Numbered from the stretch's first letter, positions 36,930 through 45,663 are shown. The stretch is 64,000 bases of DNA from Nostoc sp. FACHB-110 (GCF_014697425.1 NZ_JACJRU010000002.1:62001-126000), one strand, 5' to 3'. Numbers and translations are program-made. Notes: a model not told the origin generated them from the sequence alone.

Positions 36930-36935
36930 TATTCC

Positions 36936-38081
36936 TTATACAGGTGACAATAGCTTGACTTTGTTTTCTAAAGAGTTCATCAAGGACTTGAAAGGTTGAA
37001 CGAATTTGTCAATACCTTCGACTAACAGTTCATCCATGACAACATCAATATCGATATTGATGTCTGGGTCTTTCAAGCTTTCGATTAGTTGATAAGCCTC
37101 TTCAACGTTGGTTTCCACCCGATCGCCTACGTCGCAATGGTCGGCGCAAGCTGCTATTGTCGAGGGTGGTAAGGTGTTAACGGTATCGTGACCAATTAAC
37201 TCATCAACGTACATCACATCGCTGTAATGGGGGTCTTTGGTGCTGGTACTTGCCCAAAGTAACCGTTGTACTTTTGCTCCTTTAGCGGCTGTTGCTTGCC
37301 AGCGATCGCTCTTGATAATTTGCTTGTATTCTTGATAAGCTATTTTGGCGTTAGCGATCGCTACTTTACCCTTGACGGCTCTTAGTCTTGCTTCTAAGTT
37401 GATATCATCCACGCCACGCGCCAATTTGGCATCGATTTTACCGTCAATGTTGCTATCAATCCGACTGAGGAAAAAGCTAGCTACAGAGGCAATTTTGCTA
37501 ATGTCTTTTCCTTGGGATACACGTTTTTCTAAACCCCGAATATAAGCCCAAGCTGTATTAATATAGCTGTCTACAGAAAATAACAGGGTAACGTTAACGT
37601 TGATACCATCAGCTATTACTTGTTCGACTGCTGGTAAACCGGATTCTGTGCCAGGAATTTTGATCATGACATTTTCCCGGGCTATTTCTTGATAATAGCG
37701 GCGGGCTTCGTTGATGGTGGCTTGAGTATCATGGGCAATACTGGGTGGTACTTCGATACTCACATAACCATCTAATGCATTTGTGGCTTCATATACGGAG
37801 CGTAAAATATCACAAGCATTGCGGATATCTGCAAACACTAAAGATTCGTAAATTTTTTCTGTGGATAAACCCGCACGTACTCCTGCTTCTATATCAGCAT
37901 CATAAATTGCATTACCGGCGATCGCTTTTTCAAAAATAGCTGGGTTGGAAGTAATTCCGGCAATTCCTTGATTTTCTACTAAATCTTTCAGTTCCCCTGA
38001 TTGAATAATGTCACGGGTCAAATTATCCATCCAAATACTTTGACCGTATTGTTTAATCTCTTGTAGATGATTGGTGGTCAT
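36936..38081 (-). CDS. tal: Transaldolase
   Basis: Transaldolase moves a dihydroxyacetone unit between sugar phosphates in the pentose phosphate pathway. The protein has ITSNPAIFEKAI near the N-terminus, the Schiff-base lysine segment ENVMIKIPGTESG and FFLSRIDSNIDGKID. This is the longer form typical of cyanobacteria and actinobacteria. ATG 38081 is the preferred start (381 residues). GGAGGG lies at a suitable distance upstream, and MTTNHLQEIKQYGQS is the usual opening. A frame-open upstream codon at 38114 would add 11 residues and contain the ribosome-binding site. It lies between fbp and zwf in the operon. Confidence 0.95.
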   Translation of the reverse strand: MTTNHLQEIKQYGQSIWMDNLTRDIIQSGELKDLVENQGIAGITSNPAIFEKAIAGNAIYDADIEAGVRAGLSTEKIYESLVFADIRNACDILRSVYEATNALDGYVSIEVPPSIAHDTQATINEARRYYQEIARENVMIKIPGTESGLPAVEQVIADGINVNVTLLFSVDSYINTAWAYIRGLEKRVSQGKDISKIASVASFFLSRIDSNIDGKIDAKLARGVDDINLEARLRAVKGKVAIANAKIAYQEYKQIIKSDRWQATAAKGAKVQRLLWASTSTKDPHYSDVMYVDELIGHDTVNTLPPSTIAACADHCDVGDRVETNVEEAYQLIESLKDPDINIDIDVVMDELLVEGIDKFVQPFKSLMNSLENKVKLLSPV

Positions 38082-38114
38082 AGCTATATTCCCTCCGTTT
38101 AATGATGTTTCCAA

Positions 38115-38324
38115 GTAAACTTGGCAAATCCATCAGTGTGATAGTGACCCTTGCATTGTGGCTTTGCCCATCACTTAGCGCATCGACCCGCTGAAATAAT
38201 CTCTACTGCTTCTAGTAGCGATATTTCTGCTACCTCATCCCAAGTACGGAGTAGAAAGTGCTGTTAGCGTAGCGGGGCGTTTAGCCCGTGCTGAGTAATT
38301 AACTCCTCTCCTGCCTCCTGCTTT
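38115..38324. other. fbp-tal intercistronic gap, 210 bp
   Basis: There is no gene. It includes GTAGCGGGGCGTTTAGCCCGTGCTGAG (38269-38295 in two parts), a sequence type that looks like a dispersed Nostocales repeat. The gap could hold an internal promoter for tal-zwf-opcA, but none can be defined. Confidence 0.4.
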
Positions 38325-39374
38325 TTAATGACCGTTTTGAATGAAAGACTCAACTTTTGCCACAGACTCTTTACTACCAATAATCAGAGGGGTGCGTTGG
38401 TGGAGTTTTTTCGGTACGACATCCAAAATATCTACCAGGCCAGTAGTAGCACGGCCGCCTGCTTGCTCAATTAAAAAGGCTAAAGGTGCAGATTCATATA
38501 ACAAACGCAATTTACCTTCGGGCTTTTGAATTGTCCCTGGGTAGAGAAAGACACCACCTTGAACTAAAATTCGATGAATGTCACTCACCATTGCGCCGCT
38601 ATAGCGCGCCGTGTAACCTTCTGTACGATGGACATAGCGCACGTATTCCCGAATGGACTCTTCCCACTGCCAGAAGTTACCTTCATTCACGCTATAAACA
38701 GAACCATTATTAGGAATGCGGATATTTTCTTCAGTCAGGATAAACTCGCCTAGGCTGGGGTCGAGTGTAAATGAATGCACCCCTTTACCTATACTATAAA
38801 CCAGCATCGTGCTAGGCCCATAAAGGATATATCCTGCGGCAATTTGCTGGCGACCACTAGTCAGTAAATCGGTAGCTAAACCATCAGCGTCAAGACCTTC
38901 TTGTTGGCGGATAGCAAAAATTGAACCCAAACTGAGATTTGTATCCGTGTTAGAAGAACCATCTATAGGGTCATAAAGCAAGGTATAGCGACCTATAGGG
39001 CAGTTTTCGGGGATGTAATAAGGTTTATCCATCTCTTCGGAAGCTAGGCGGCAAACTAAGCCACTTTGCTTAAATACCGAGATAAATACATCGTTGGCAT
39101 AAACATCCATCTTTTTGACAGATTCCCCTTGGACATTTACTTCCCCAGTAAATCCCAGAACTCCTTCCATTAAACCTGCATGGCTGAGACGACGGGCAAT
39201 TAATTTACCTGCTAGGCCAATACGATTCATCAGCGCGCTCAAGTCTTGAGCATCCGAACCAAAGCTTTGCAGTTGCTGGAGTACATGACGGGATAAAGTT
39301 GTACAATCGCGATCTAGAGCTTTGTCTGTGTGATGCTCCATTGACAACTCCAGAGATTCTGGCGCTTTAGCCAT
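38325..39374 (-). CDS. fbp: Fructose-1,6-bisphosphatase, class I
   Basis: FBPase removes the 1-phosphate of fructose 1,6-bisphosphate in gluconeogenesis and the Calvin cycle. Metal- and substrate-binding motifs are intact: [19 protein letters not shown] and [10 protein letters not shown] near the middle. The [13 protein letters not shown] motif follows in the C-terminal half. The 349-residue length is normal for the class I enzyme. As first gene of fbp-tal-zwf-opcA it also helps recycle fructose phosphate back to glucose 6-phosphate for the oxidative pathway. The ATG at 39374 is followed by an acidic and His-containing N-terminus ([12 protein letters not shown]). The promoter must lie in the 465-bp region upstream. 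Confidence 0.96.
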   Translation of the reverse strand: MAKAPESLELSMEHHTDKALDRDCTTLSRHVLQQLQSFGSDAQDLSALMNRIGLAGKLIARRLSHAGLMEGVLGFTGEVNVQGESVKKMDVYANDVFISVFKQSGLVCRLASEEMDKPYYIPENCPIGRYTLLYDPIDGSSNTDTNLSLGSIFAIRQQEGLDADGLATDLLTSGRQQIAAGYILYGPSTMLVYSIGKGVHSFTLDPSLGEFILTEENIRIPNNGSVYSVNEGNFWQWEESIREYVRYVHRTEGYTARYSGAMVSDIHRILVQGGVFLYPGTIQKPEGKLRLLYESAPLAFLIEQAGGRATTGLVDILDVVPKKLHQRTPLIIGSKESVAKVESFIQNGH

Positions 39375-39839
39375 GTGAGTTTCTCCCTAGTGACTTACTA
39401 GTAGTTGAGTTGAGAAATTATTGCATAGCAACTAATAGCTGCTGCTTCTATCTTAGAAAGGTAATTAGATAACCTGGATATGGCTTTAGATAAACTAAAG
39501 AAATGGATAAGTTTTTGCTGAGTTGAGCAAAATCAAAGATTGCTGTTGCCTGCTGAAGCGAATAGATTACAGATTAAGCAATATTACTTAATCTGAGCAG
39601 TGAGATGAGTATGTTTGAATCCATTAAATCCAAATGAGATCATTCGCACCCATACGCAAAAAAGACTAGCCGTGAGACGAATCTGATTACTCACAACCAG
39701 CCGGATGTCATTATTGTTGCTTAAAGCTGACAGCAGTTTGTGATTAAGTCAGCCTGCTGTCATTGTTTCTAGTCAACTTGAGTAATTTAAATTCTTGCGT
39801 AACTAGAACACAATTTGTTATGATGATTCTCCGCTTTGA
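39375..39839. other. Gene-free region between rbp and fbp, 465 bp
   Basis: The region contains the fbp-operon promoter on the left and the 3' region of the RNA-binding protein gene on the right. The latter includes TGACAGCAG (39728-39736) pairing with CTGCTGTCA (39754-39762), and the terminator at 39658-39702. No ORF is supported. Confidence 0.6.
39658..39702 (-). terminator. Rho-independent terminator downstream of rbp
   Basis: On the minus strand GGCTGGTTGTGAG pairs over 13 positions (with G.U pairs) with CTCACGGCTAGTC and is followed by six T residues. Plus-strand coordinates are 39690-39702 and 39664-39676, with the A-run at 39658-39663. It lies about 140 bp after the rbp stop codon, leaving a structured 3' region in the transcript. 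Confidence 0.75.
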
Positions 39840-40139
39840 TTAATATTCTTGTTTTTTCGCCCAACTACCTCGTCGGCTATCTTCTCTGCGATTGTCTTCT
39901 CGCGGTTTTGCTTTATTGACTCTGAGTTGACGGCCCATCCATTCTGCACCATCTAACTCAGTGATAGCCGCATCTTCTTGAGCGTCTTCTTCCATTTCCA
40001 CAAAGGCAAAGCCACGCATCCGCCCTGTTTCGCGATCAGTAGGTAAGACCACTCTTTTAACTTCGCCATAGTCTGCAAAGACTGCTTTTAAATCTGCTTC
40101 AGTAGCACGGTAGGAGAGATTACCAACGTAAATAGTCAT
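39840..40139 (-). CDS. RRM-type RNA-binding protein (cyanobacterial Rbp)
   Basis: A single RNA recognition motif fills residues 1-80, with RNP2 IYVGNL at 3-8 and RNP1 RGFAFVEM near 42-49. The short tail is Arg/Asp/Glu-rich (NRREDSRRGSWAKKQEY) instead of the glycine-rich tail of the cold-induced RbpA group, so it looks like the short type. Such proteins act as RNA chaperones and resemble eukaryotic RRM proteins. The 477-bp upstream region is long, as for cold-regulated members of this family. The 3' end carries two hairpins. Confidence 0.93.
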   Translation of the reverse strand: MTIYVGNLSYRATEADLKAVFADYGEVKRVVLPTDRETGRMRGFAFVEMEEDAQEDAAITELDGAEWMGRQLRVNKAKPREDNRREDSRRGSWAKKQEY

Positions 40140-40616
40140 GTGGGATCACGTAATTTTCAACAAACAGCAATTAGTTCAGCGAGAAAACAGATCTAAACAA
40201 ACTGCAAATCTTGCATCGTCGCTTCTGATTCATTGATGGCGAATGTTGTAGGGCAGCAATCGTGGTGCTGGCATAACTTCAACTAAACTGTCCATGCGGC
40301 TGAACTTACGCTTACGCTCATATGATAACTGATTGTGACGTTTTTCAAAGTATGGGATATTACAATCCCCAATAACATAGAATAAGCCAATCTTATATAT
40401 ATTTTTTTAATTAAAAATTTTATGATATTATGGTTTGTTTGCTTGAAAGCCACAATATCGCTGTTCAGTAACCAAAATAGCGGATTATGGGGAGAAAAAA
40501 GTTACGCATCTTTACATTGAAGTGAGTTTTTATCTGTGAAAAAAATTGACTTGCCACTCATCTCCAATTCCGTCTATAAGTTGCAAGTCAATAATTTTTA
40601 ATCAAAAGCGACAAAT
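40140..40616. other. Gene-free region upstream of rbp, 477 bp
   Basis: An AT-rich stretch (40393-40440) and a long potential 5' leader precede the rbp start. Cyanobacterial rbp genes commonly have long regulated leaders, but no specific cold-box could be identified by eye. The right end borders the stop of the small gene at 40617. Confidence 0.5.
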
Positions 40617-40820
40617 TTACTCAATAGAAATTGTTTGTGGGCCAGAGGCTTTACCATTGTTGCTAGTATAGCTAGTTGTGCCACGTTGTTTATCTAGCCA
40701 GCTTTTAACAGGATCATCTTTTAAGTTCAGTCGCAGTACACCAGAAACAAACCCACCCAAAAATGAGGCTGGGTGTTGAGTGAATTCTTTAAATATTGGT
40801 GACAATTCATCAAGAAACAT
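40617..40820 (-). CDS. Small conserved cyanobacterial protein, 67 aa
   Basis: The sequence MFLDELSPIFKEFTQHPASF continues to GGFVSGVLRLNLKDDPVKSW and a polar tail. A hydrophobic amphipathic segment (FLGGFVSGVLRLNL) may touch a membrane. A good ribosome-binding site, AGGAGA, lies 6-7 nt before the ATG, which supports expression. I do not recognise a named family. It is downstream of nrdJ on the same strand, separated by a long hairpin that probably insulates it. Confidence 0.65.
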   Translation of the reverse strand: MFLDELSPIFKEFTQHPASFLGGFVSGVLRLNLKDDPVKSWLDKQRGTTSYTSNNGKASGPQTISIE

Positions 40821-40887
40821 TACAATCTCCTAGTTCTGTAATAAAAATTATTTCTTTTTAATTAATCGTAACGTAAGGAAAAGTATG

Positions 40888-40941
40888 AAGTGTGAAGTCT
40901 GAAGTATGAAGTCTGAAATTTATACTTCAGACTTCACACTT
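40888..40941. repeat. STRR heptamers forming a perfect 20-bp hairpin after nrdJ
   Basis: AAGTGTGAAGTCTGAAGTAT at 40888-40907 is the exact reverse complement of 40922-40941, with a 14-nt loop. It lies 10 bp downstream of the nrdJ stop. On the minus strand the second arm ends in CACTTTTCC, so it may act as a terminator. Confidence 0.88.
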
Positions 40942-40950
40942 GAGAATTTC

Positions 40951-42021
40951 CTAGTTGGGTTGTTGATCTGGGAACATACACTTATCAGAATCACAACCAC
41001 TGGGGCCTGCTTCTGTTAATTCGCCGGAATCGTAGCGGCTGAGAACGGCACAGAAGTCATCGGTTTTGCGTCGCGCTAACACTTCTTGAGATAAACGCTC
41101 ATAGGTGGCTTTGTCTATGGGTTCAAAGGGCAAGCGGGGGAATGATTGTAAATCGTCAAATCGTGCTAAGAGGGCGGCGGAAATATAGCCTTCATCATTT
41201 TGAATGGCTTCGTAAATGCGTGTTCCCAATGGTTCCACTTCATCAGCGCGAAGTTCTAGGGTAGCGGATGTGTTGTGGGTGACGTAATGGCGCTGCACTT
41301 GCATGACAAAATCAAATTGGGCTAAGACGGGGAATCTAGAAACATCAATTTGATCAGCACCGGGTAAATCAGCCCAAGGTACAGCAACAGGAATTTCTAC
41401 TAGCCATTCACTGACGCGGGAATCGAAGGGGTCATTTAATAAGTTACCTTGTTCGTCCTTGTCTGATTGGGAGGGAATGACATTATAACCATAGTCAATA
41501 CAGGCTAAGGCTACTGGGTCATTTTTGCGGAAAGTGATACGGCGAATAAATCTTTGGGCTTTGGGTGGATGCCATCCAGAACTTGCGCCAGATAACAGAG
41601 ATTTAGTACCGCTAGGTTGGACTGTAGTACAACGATTAGGGCGTTTGAGGTGATGGCGATCGCAATAATCCCACACTGCCTTGTGTACTACTTCTCTCCA
41701 AAAGCTGAGATATTTTTCTTCTTGGTGCTTAAATGCTAACCCTTGGGGAGTTGCGGGTCTACCTTCTGCCCACCAGCGCAACCAGTCCACGCCAAAAGCA
41801 TGAACAAAGAAATCAAATAAGCCTGTAAAAGAAACCCCAACAATTGGGTCTAATTCACGACTATATTGATAGCGCGGTTCTAAGAATTTATGGTTGAGAA
41901 GTGTCGCTACAGATAACGCCCCAGCAGTGAAAGCTTCCTCTTGTTCTTTGTAATTAAATGGGTCAATTTGATTGAGATGAATCTCTGAAAGATTGCAGTG
42001 AAAGTTGCTACCAATAATTTC
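40951..42021 (-). CDS. nrdJ: Ribonucleotide reductase, class II: 3' exon (C-terminal 356 residues)
   Basis: This is the second part of nrdJ. Read alone it could start at ATG 42024, but that ATG is made of the last bases of the intron. The exon proper begins GAAATTATTGG (EIIGSNFHCNLSEI), which continues directly the NPCG ending of exon 1 and recreates the finger loop NPCGEIIGSNFHCNL. The barrel continues with QPSGTKSLLSGASSGWHP. The C-terminus ends in CDSDKC, a CX4C pair expected to relay electrons to the active site. Class II enzymes use adenosylcobalamin to make the thiyl radical and need no NrdB subunit. Joined to exon 1 the protein is about 765 residues. Confidence 0.93.
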   Translation of the reverse strand, partial: EIIGSNFHCNLSEIHLNQIDPFNYKEQEEAFTAGALSVATLLNHKFLEPRYQYSRELDPIVGVSFTGLFDFFVHAFGVDWLRWWAEGRPATPQGLAFKHQEEKYLSFWREVVHKAVWDYCDRHHLKRPNRCTTVQPSGTKSLLSGASSGWHPPKAQRFIRRITFRKNDPVALACIDYGYNVIPSQSDKDEQGNLLNDPFDSRVSEWLVEIPVAVPWADLPGADQIDVSRFPVLAQFDFVMQVQRHYVTHNTSATLELRADEVEPLGTRIYEAIQNDEGYISAALLARFDDLQSFPRLPFEPIDKATYERLSQEVLARRKTDDFCAVLSRYDSGELTEAGPSGCDSDKCMFPDQQPN

Positions 42022-42327
42022 CATTTTGTTAACCCAGAGGCTCTTTATCCCCTGGTTCTACGAGTTCTTAATTCCTCGTAGATCCGACTATATTTTCTAC
42101 TAATATTTAGTAGCCGGAGACTCGTGGAGCCGTTATCTCTAACGTGGGCATAACCCAGATTATATTCTTTTTAAACTACGTAAATTTCTAATTATTTATA
42201 GCTTAAAAAGTTTCACTCTCTAGTCTGTACAGTGTCTAAGGTTTTTTAATTCCTTTGATTACCTCGGTATTCCCAATCGCAGGGTTCACCGATTTTCCCC
42301 GGTGTTTAACGTGAGGCAACATTACTT
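42022..42327 (-). ncRNA. Group I intron in nrdJ, 306 nt, no internal ORF
   Basis: The splice sites follow group I rules. Exon 1 ends in T (42328) and the intron ends in G (42022). The exon end CGTGTGGT (42328-42335) pairs with the guide GCCTCACG (42310-42317), with one U-U mismatch and the expected U.G at the splice site, forming P1. The core strand ACAGACTAG (R, from 42228) pairs by GACTA with TAGTC in AAAATATAGTC (S, 42086-42096), forming P7. A CTACTA-TAGTAG hairpin (P8) precedes S. Downstream are TCTACGAG/CTCGTAGA (P9) and CCAGGGG/CCTCTGG (P9.1). Extra hairpins between R and S suggest subgroup IA. Unspliced RNA hits TAA after one codon. There is no homing endonuclease, so the intron is not autonomously mobile. 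Confidence 0.9.
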
Positions 42328-43554
42328 ACCACACGGGTTTAACCCAAAACGAGCTAAACGATGTTCTAATTCACTAGCATCTATTTCTGGATAGTGTTGT
42401 TGCAACCAGTCTTTAGCGGTTCCTTGTTCATAAGCTTGCAAGAACTCTTTTTTCAATGCTTGGGTAGAAAGCAAATCAATGTTAGCTCTCGCAACAGCTT
42501 CCCCAGCCCATTGAATCGCGCCTTCGCCACTGTAATATTGCTTACGGACGGCTTCAATTGACTCTTGTAAAGTTGGTTTATGGTGAAATACCCTACTGTG
42601 ATTCGCCATCCGTAAAGCATCACGTTCAGGATCAATGCGCCAGTTACCGTTTTCGTCTTGTTGCCAGAGATTATCTTTGGCATTTGCTCCTAATTGGTCT
42701 TCAGCAACAAACTGGCGAATCCCCGCACTTCTTCGGATATTGCCTGCAACAATTGTTACAGCAGCTTCATCGATTAATAGGCAGCATTCTACAGAATTTA
42801 ATTGTCTGCCTAAAGCTTTATTTAAGATGTCAGCACAACGTTGATACAATCCTGGTAATTTCACAGGATTGGCAACACCGCCAAAACCGTTGAGTGTTTC
42901 CCCGGCTTGACGGACATCGCTGATATCAACAAATACTGCTACATTATCTGTAAATCTTTCGTCTGTGGAAAGTTCCAACAAAGTTTGATAAGATGCAACC
43001 CAACCTTCGCGGCTATCACCAACATGAATGATAACGCGGTTGCCTTCTATATCGGTTTGTGTAAATTCACGACGTAAGTTTTTTGGAGTGCTGCCGATTT
43101 CGCCTTGTACGGTGACATGGAGGCGATTACGGATGGCAGGCAGTTGATTAATATACTGTGGTTCGATGATGGCTCCTGTACCGCAGCCCATCATGGCCAA
43201 ATCCATCATTAAACCGAAGGCTTTCCAGTCTTGGAGATTGGTGGAGGTGCAATTATACCCACCGGAGAAGTTTTTGGGTTTGTTTATCCAATCTGTACCA
43301 CCTACCCACAGCCAGCGGCCGCTAGGTAACGCTTTGAGTTGGTGTTGGGTTTTTTCTAGGAGGGCGATTTCTTCTGGGTTGAGCTTACCTAATTCGATTA
43401 AGCCTTGGATGGTGCGATCGCACACTTCATCCCATGATTCTCTTAATCCTACTCCCGTCCGGCGGCTGTAAGTCCTGAAAAATACAGGATTGGCTGCTGG
43501 CGCAGTTTCGGGAAATGTCACACCCTGACGTTTTCTTTCAAGCTCTCGAACCAT
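42328..43554 (-). CDS. nrdJ: Ribonucleotide reductase, class II (adenosylcobalamin-dependent): 5' exon
   Basis: The N-terminal 409 residues of NrdJ. ATG 43554 (MVRELERKRQ) is preferred over the TTG two codons upstream. The exon includes LPSGRWLWVGGTDW, the active-site strand with Cys in GGYNCTSTNLQD (one of the redox pair), and CGTGAIIEPQYI. It ends at FGLNPCG, which contains the finger-loop Cys that carries the radical. Without splicing the frame runs one codon into the intron to a TAA. Class II reductases reduce ribonucleoside triphosphates or diphosphates using vitamin B12, independent of oxygen, which suits both aerobic and micro-oxic cells. No NrdA/NrdB genes are in the window. Confidence 0.94.
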
Positions 43555-43678
43555 AATCAAGTCTTGTTGGTTTTGAATAGATTACGACTATACGCCAAGT
43601 AGGTTGAGGATAAAAGATTGCAAAATTTCCCACTTTGCGCTACGTCTGTAGCTGTACCAATTGCAACGAAACTTCACA

Positions 43679-44257
43679 ATGTCCCTTGCTCCTTGGCGAA
43701 GTGCGATCGCTCGCGCCCTACATCGCAACCGTAGTCTGATATACTCTCGTTACCTACAATTGGCGACAATCCGGGCAGATCATCGTCCTGCTAATCGGAC
43801 TGTAGTCTTTCGTGACTTTCTCAACGATACCAATCAGCTAAAATTTATTACTGACACCCGTAGCGATAAAATTGACCAGATAAAATCTCAACCTTGGGCG
43901 GAAGCTTGCTGGTATTTCCCCAACACCCGCGAACAGTTTCGCATTGCTGGCGGCTTAAATTTAGTAGATAGTAATGATGCTGCACTGCAATCAGCCAGAC
44001 TCGCTACTTGGCAAGCACTTAGTGATGCAGCACGGTTACAATTTGCTTGGCCGCATCCTGGTAAAACCAGAGACACAAAACCAGAGGCGTTTACACCACC
44101 AGCCCCTGATCCTTTACAACCAGTTTTCAATTTTTGCTTGCTCTTACTTGATCCTGTGGAAGTTGATCATTTAGAGTTGCGCGGTGAACCACAAAATAGA
44201 ATGATTTATCAGCTTGATGAAAATCAAGAATGGTTTTGTACAGAAGTTAATCCATAA
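43679..44257 (+). CDS. FMN-binding protein of the pyridoxamine 5'-phosphate oxidase family
   Basis: The protein has a split-barrel flavin-binding fold. Its features are MSLAPWRSAIARALHRNRSL at the start, YLQLATIRADHRPANRTVVF (first strands and FMN phosphate contacts), LKFITDTRSDKIDQIKSQPW and AEACWYFPNTREQFRI. This is the cyanobacterial and plant type that differs from canonical PdxH in lacking the C-terminal PdxH motif, so it need not make pyridoxal phosphate. An in-frame TTG at 43661 would add six residues. ATG 43679 is preferred. It is divergent from nrdJ and converges on the NblB-like gene. Confidence 0.85.
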   Translation: MSLAPWRSAIARALHRNRSLIYSRYLQLATIRADHRPANRTVVFRDFLNDTNQLKFITDTRSDKIDQIKSQPWAEACWYFPNTREQFRIAGGLNLVDSNDAALQSARLATWQALSDAARLQFAWPHPGKTRDTKPEAFTPPAPDPLQPVFNFCLLLLDPVEVDHLELRGEPQNRMIYQLDENQEWFCTEVNP

Positions 44258-44385
44258 ATGCTGAGTTTGGTGGGTAGGGAATGGGGAGTTTTAGACCCCG
44301 AAAAATTGGCAATAATCAGGTAAAAACTGTTCCCTGTCCCCTACCATTACCAAAGGACTTTTTCAACCAGCCCTAATTTGACAAC

Positions 44386-45042
44386 CTACAAGGATTTTTG
44401 AGCTTCTAGGGCGACGGCTTCGACTTCATCATTGACTAGGGTTTCGATGATGGATTTGGCTTCTGCACCACCTAAACGCGCTAAAGCTTGAACAACTCGA
44501 TAGCGGATTTGCCAGTCGGGATTGGTAGAATACGGAGCTAATAAAGGAATTGCTTCGATATCGCCCAACTCTCCAAAGGAGCTAATAGCAGCTGTTTGGA
44601 TTAATTCATTTTCAGATGAGAGTGCTTCTTGGAGTAATTCAAAGGATCGTGGATCGCCCAACTCTCCTAAAGTGGCGATAATGCTAAATTGGACTAACCA
44701 CTCATTGGTAGAGTGATAAAGCTGTTGTAAATCTGCGAAAGCATCGTGTAGTTTTAACGCTCCTAAACAGTCTGCGGCGGCTGCTTGGACATCAGCTTCG
44801 GGGTCATTGAGTAAGCGATCGCGTAAAATATCCAAAGATAATTGCAAATCTTGTGTACCGAGCGTATCCATCTGACTCACAGCTGAGTAGCGAACTCTAG
44901 AGTTGCTATCGCCTATAGCAACTTGTACTAGTTCTAAACCAATAGCTGGTTCTAACTCGCGGATTTGATTTACTGCACGTAAACGATCGCCCAAATCCTC
45001 AGAACTGAGCATTTGTCTTACTGACTCAGGAGTGATAGTCAT
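44386..45042 (-). CDS. nblB: HEAT-repeat protein, probably NblB (phycobilisome degradation)
   Basis: The 218-residue protein is built almost wholly of HEAT/PBS-lyase-type repeats of about 30 residues: VRYSAVSQMDTLG, VQAAAADCLGALK, VQFSIIATLGELGDPRS, IQTAAISSFGELGDIEA and IRYRVVQALARLGG. NblB is related to phycocyanobilin lyase subunits (CpcE family) and is needed for phycobilisome breakdown in nutrient stress. The opening MTITPESVRQMLSSEDLGDR matches my memory of NblB. A bilin-lyase relative with similar repeats cannot be excluded. No phycobiliprotein genes are adjacent, which favours NblB over a lyase subunit. Confidence 0.75.
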   Translation of the reverse strand: MTITPESVRQMLSSEDLGDRLRAVNQIRELEPAIGLELVQVAIGDSNSRVRYSAVSQMDTLGTQDLQLSLDILRDRLLNDPEADVQAAAADCLGALKLHDAFADLQQLYHSTNEWLVQFSIIATLGELGDPRSFELLQEALSSENELIQTAAISSFGELGDIEAIPLLAPYSTNPDWQIRYRVVQALARLGGAEAKSIIETLVNDEVEAVALEAQKSL

Positions 45043-45079
45043 TTAATTAACCCGATTTCAAAGATGTTTTAAAAAATGT

Positions 45080-45190
45080 CCATAGTTAATAGTCAATGGT
45101 CAATTGTCCATAGTCAAGCAACTCTTAAACTTAATAGGGAATAGGGCATAGGGCATAACTGTTGCCCCTTCCCTGTTCCCTTTTCCAAAG
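45080..45190. repeat. Dispersed repeats between the CBS and HEAT-repeat genes
   Basis: AGTTAATAGTCAATGGTCAATT-type repeats (split here at 45081-45118) are followed by GGGAATAGGG (45136-45145) and its near-mirror CCCTGTTCCC (45171-45180). It holds no gene. Confidence 0.5.
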
Positions 45191-45204
45191 AGAGTTGACT
45201 ATTT

Positions 45205-45663
45205 TTAACTTGCGGCCATTGCCCGAATCACATCCCCACGGGTCAGAATGCCAACTACTTGACAGTCATTATCAAGTACAGGTAAGCGATGCACATTGCG
45301 ATCGTGCATGGTTTGTGCGGCTTCTTTTAATGTTTTGTTTGGGGAAATAGTTATGGGGTTTTTGCTCATCACTTCCCCGACTGTTTGCCCTAAGGCTTTG
45401 TGTAAATCCCGGTCATAAGTAGCAGGATTTTTTAAATAGATGACACTATCTAAAAACATGATGTAAGCAGGTGGAGTTACGCCCGTTTCCTGCCACATTA
45501 AATCTGTTTCTGAGATAATTCCTACCAATTTACCGACATCATCCACCACAGGTAGCCCACTGATGCGTTTTTCTGCCAAAATCTGAATGGCTTCTTTAAG
45601 TGGAGTTTCTGCCCGCACAACAATCGGGTCGTGGCTCATCACGTCGGCAACAGTTTTAGACAT
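45205..45663 (-). CDS. Tandem CBS-domain protein
   Basis: Two CBS domains fill the 152 residues. The first covers about 7-63 with VADVMSHDPIVVRAETPLKEA, and KRISGLPVVDDVGKLVGIISETDL. The second covers about 92-148 with VGEVMSKNPITISPNKTLKEA, and HRLPVLDNDCQVVGILTRGDVIRAM. Such Bateman modules bind adenosine nucleotides and act as energy sensors or as regulators of partner proteins; stand-alone pairs are common in cyanobacteria and plastids. It has no enzyme domain. The gene upstream of the HEAT-repeat gene on the same strand is 162 bp away, so an operon is uncertain. Confidence 0.92.
   Translation of the reverse strand: MSKTVADVMSHDPIVVRAETPLKEAIQILAEKRISGLPVVDDVGKLVGIISETDLMWQETGVTPPAYIMFLDSVIYLKNPATYDRDLHKALGQTVGEVMSKNPITISPNKTLKEAAQTMHDRNVHRLPVLDNDCQVVGILTRGDVIRAMAAS

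Noticed and set aside
40951..43554. nrdJ as a frameshifted pseudogene or two separate genes
   Set aside because: The two halves join in frame once 306 nt are removed, the borders obey group I splice rules, and both exons have intact catalytic motifs.
43555..43678. Cobalamin riboswitch in front of nrdJ
   Set aside because: The 124-bp gap to the divergent gene shows no B12-box-like sequence and is too short for a full element plus promoter.
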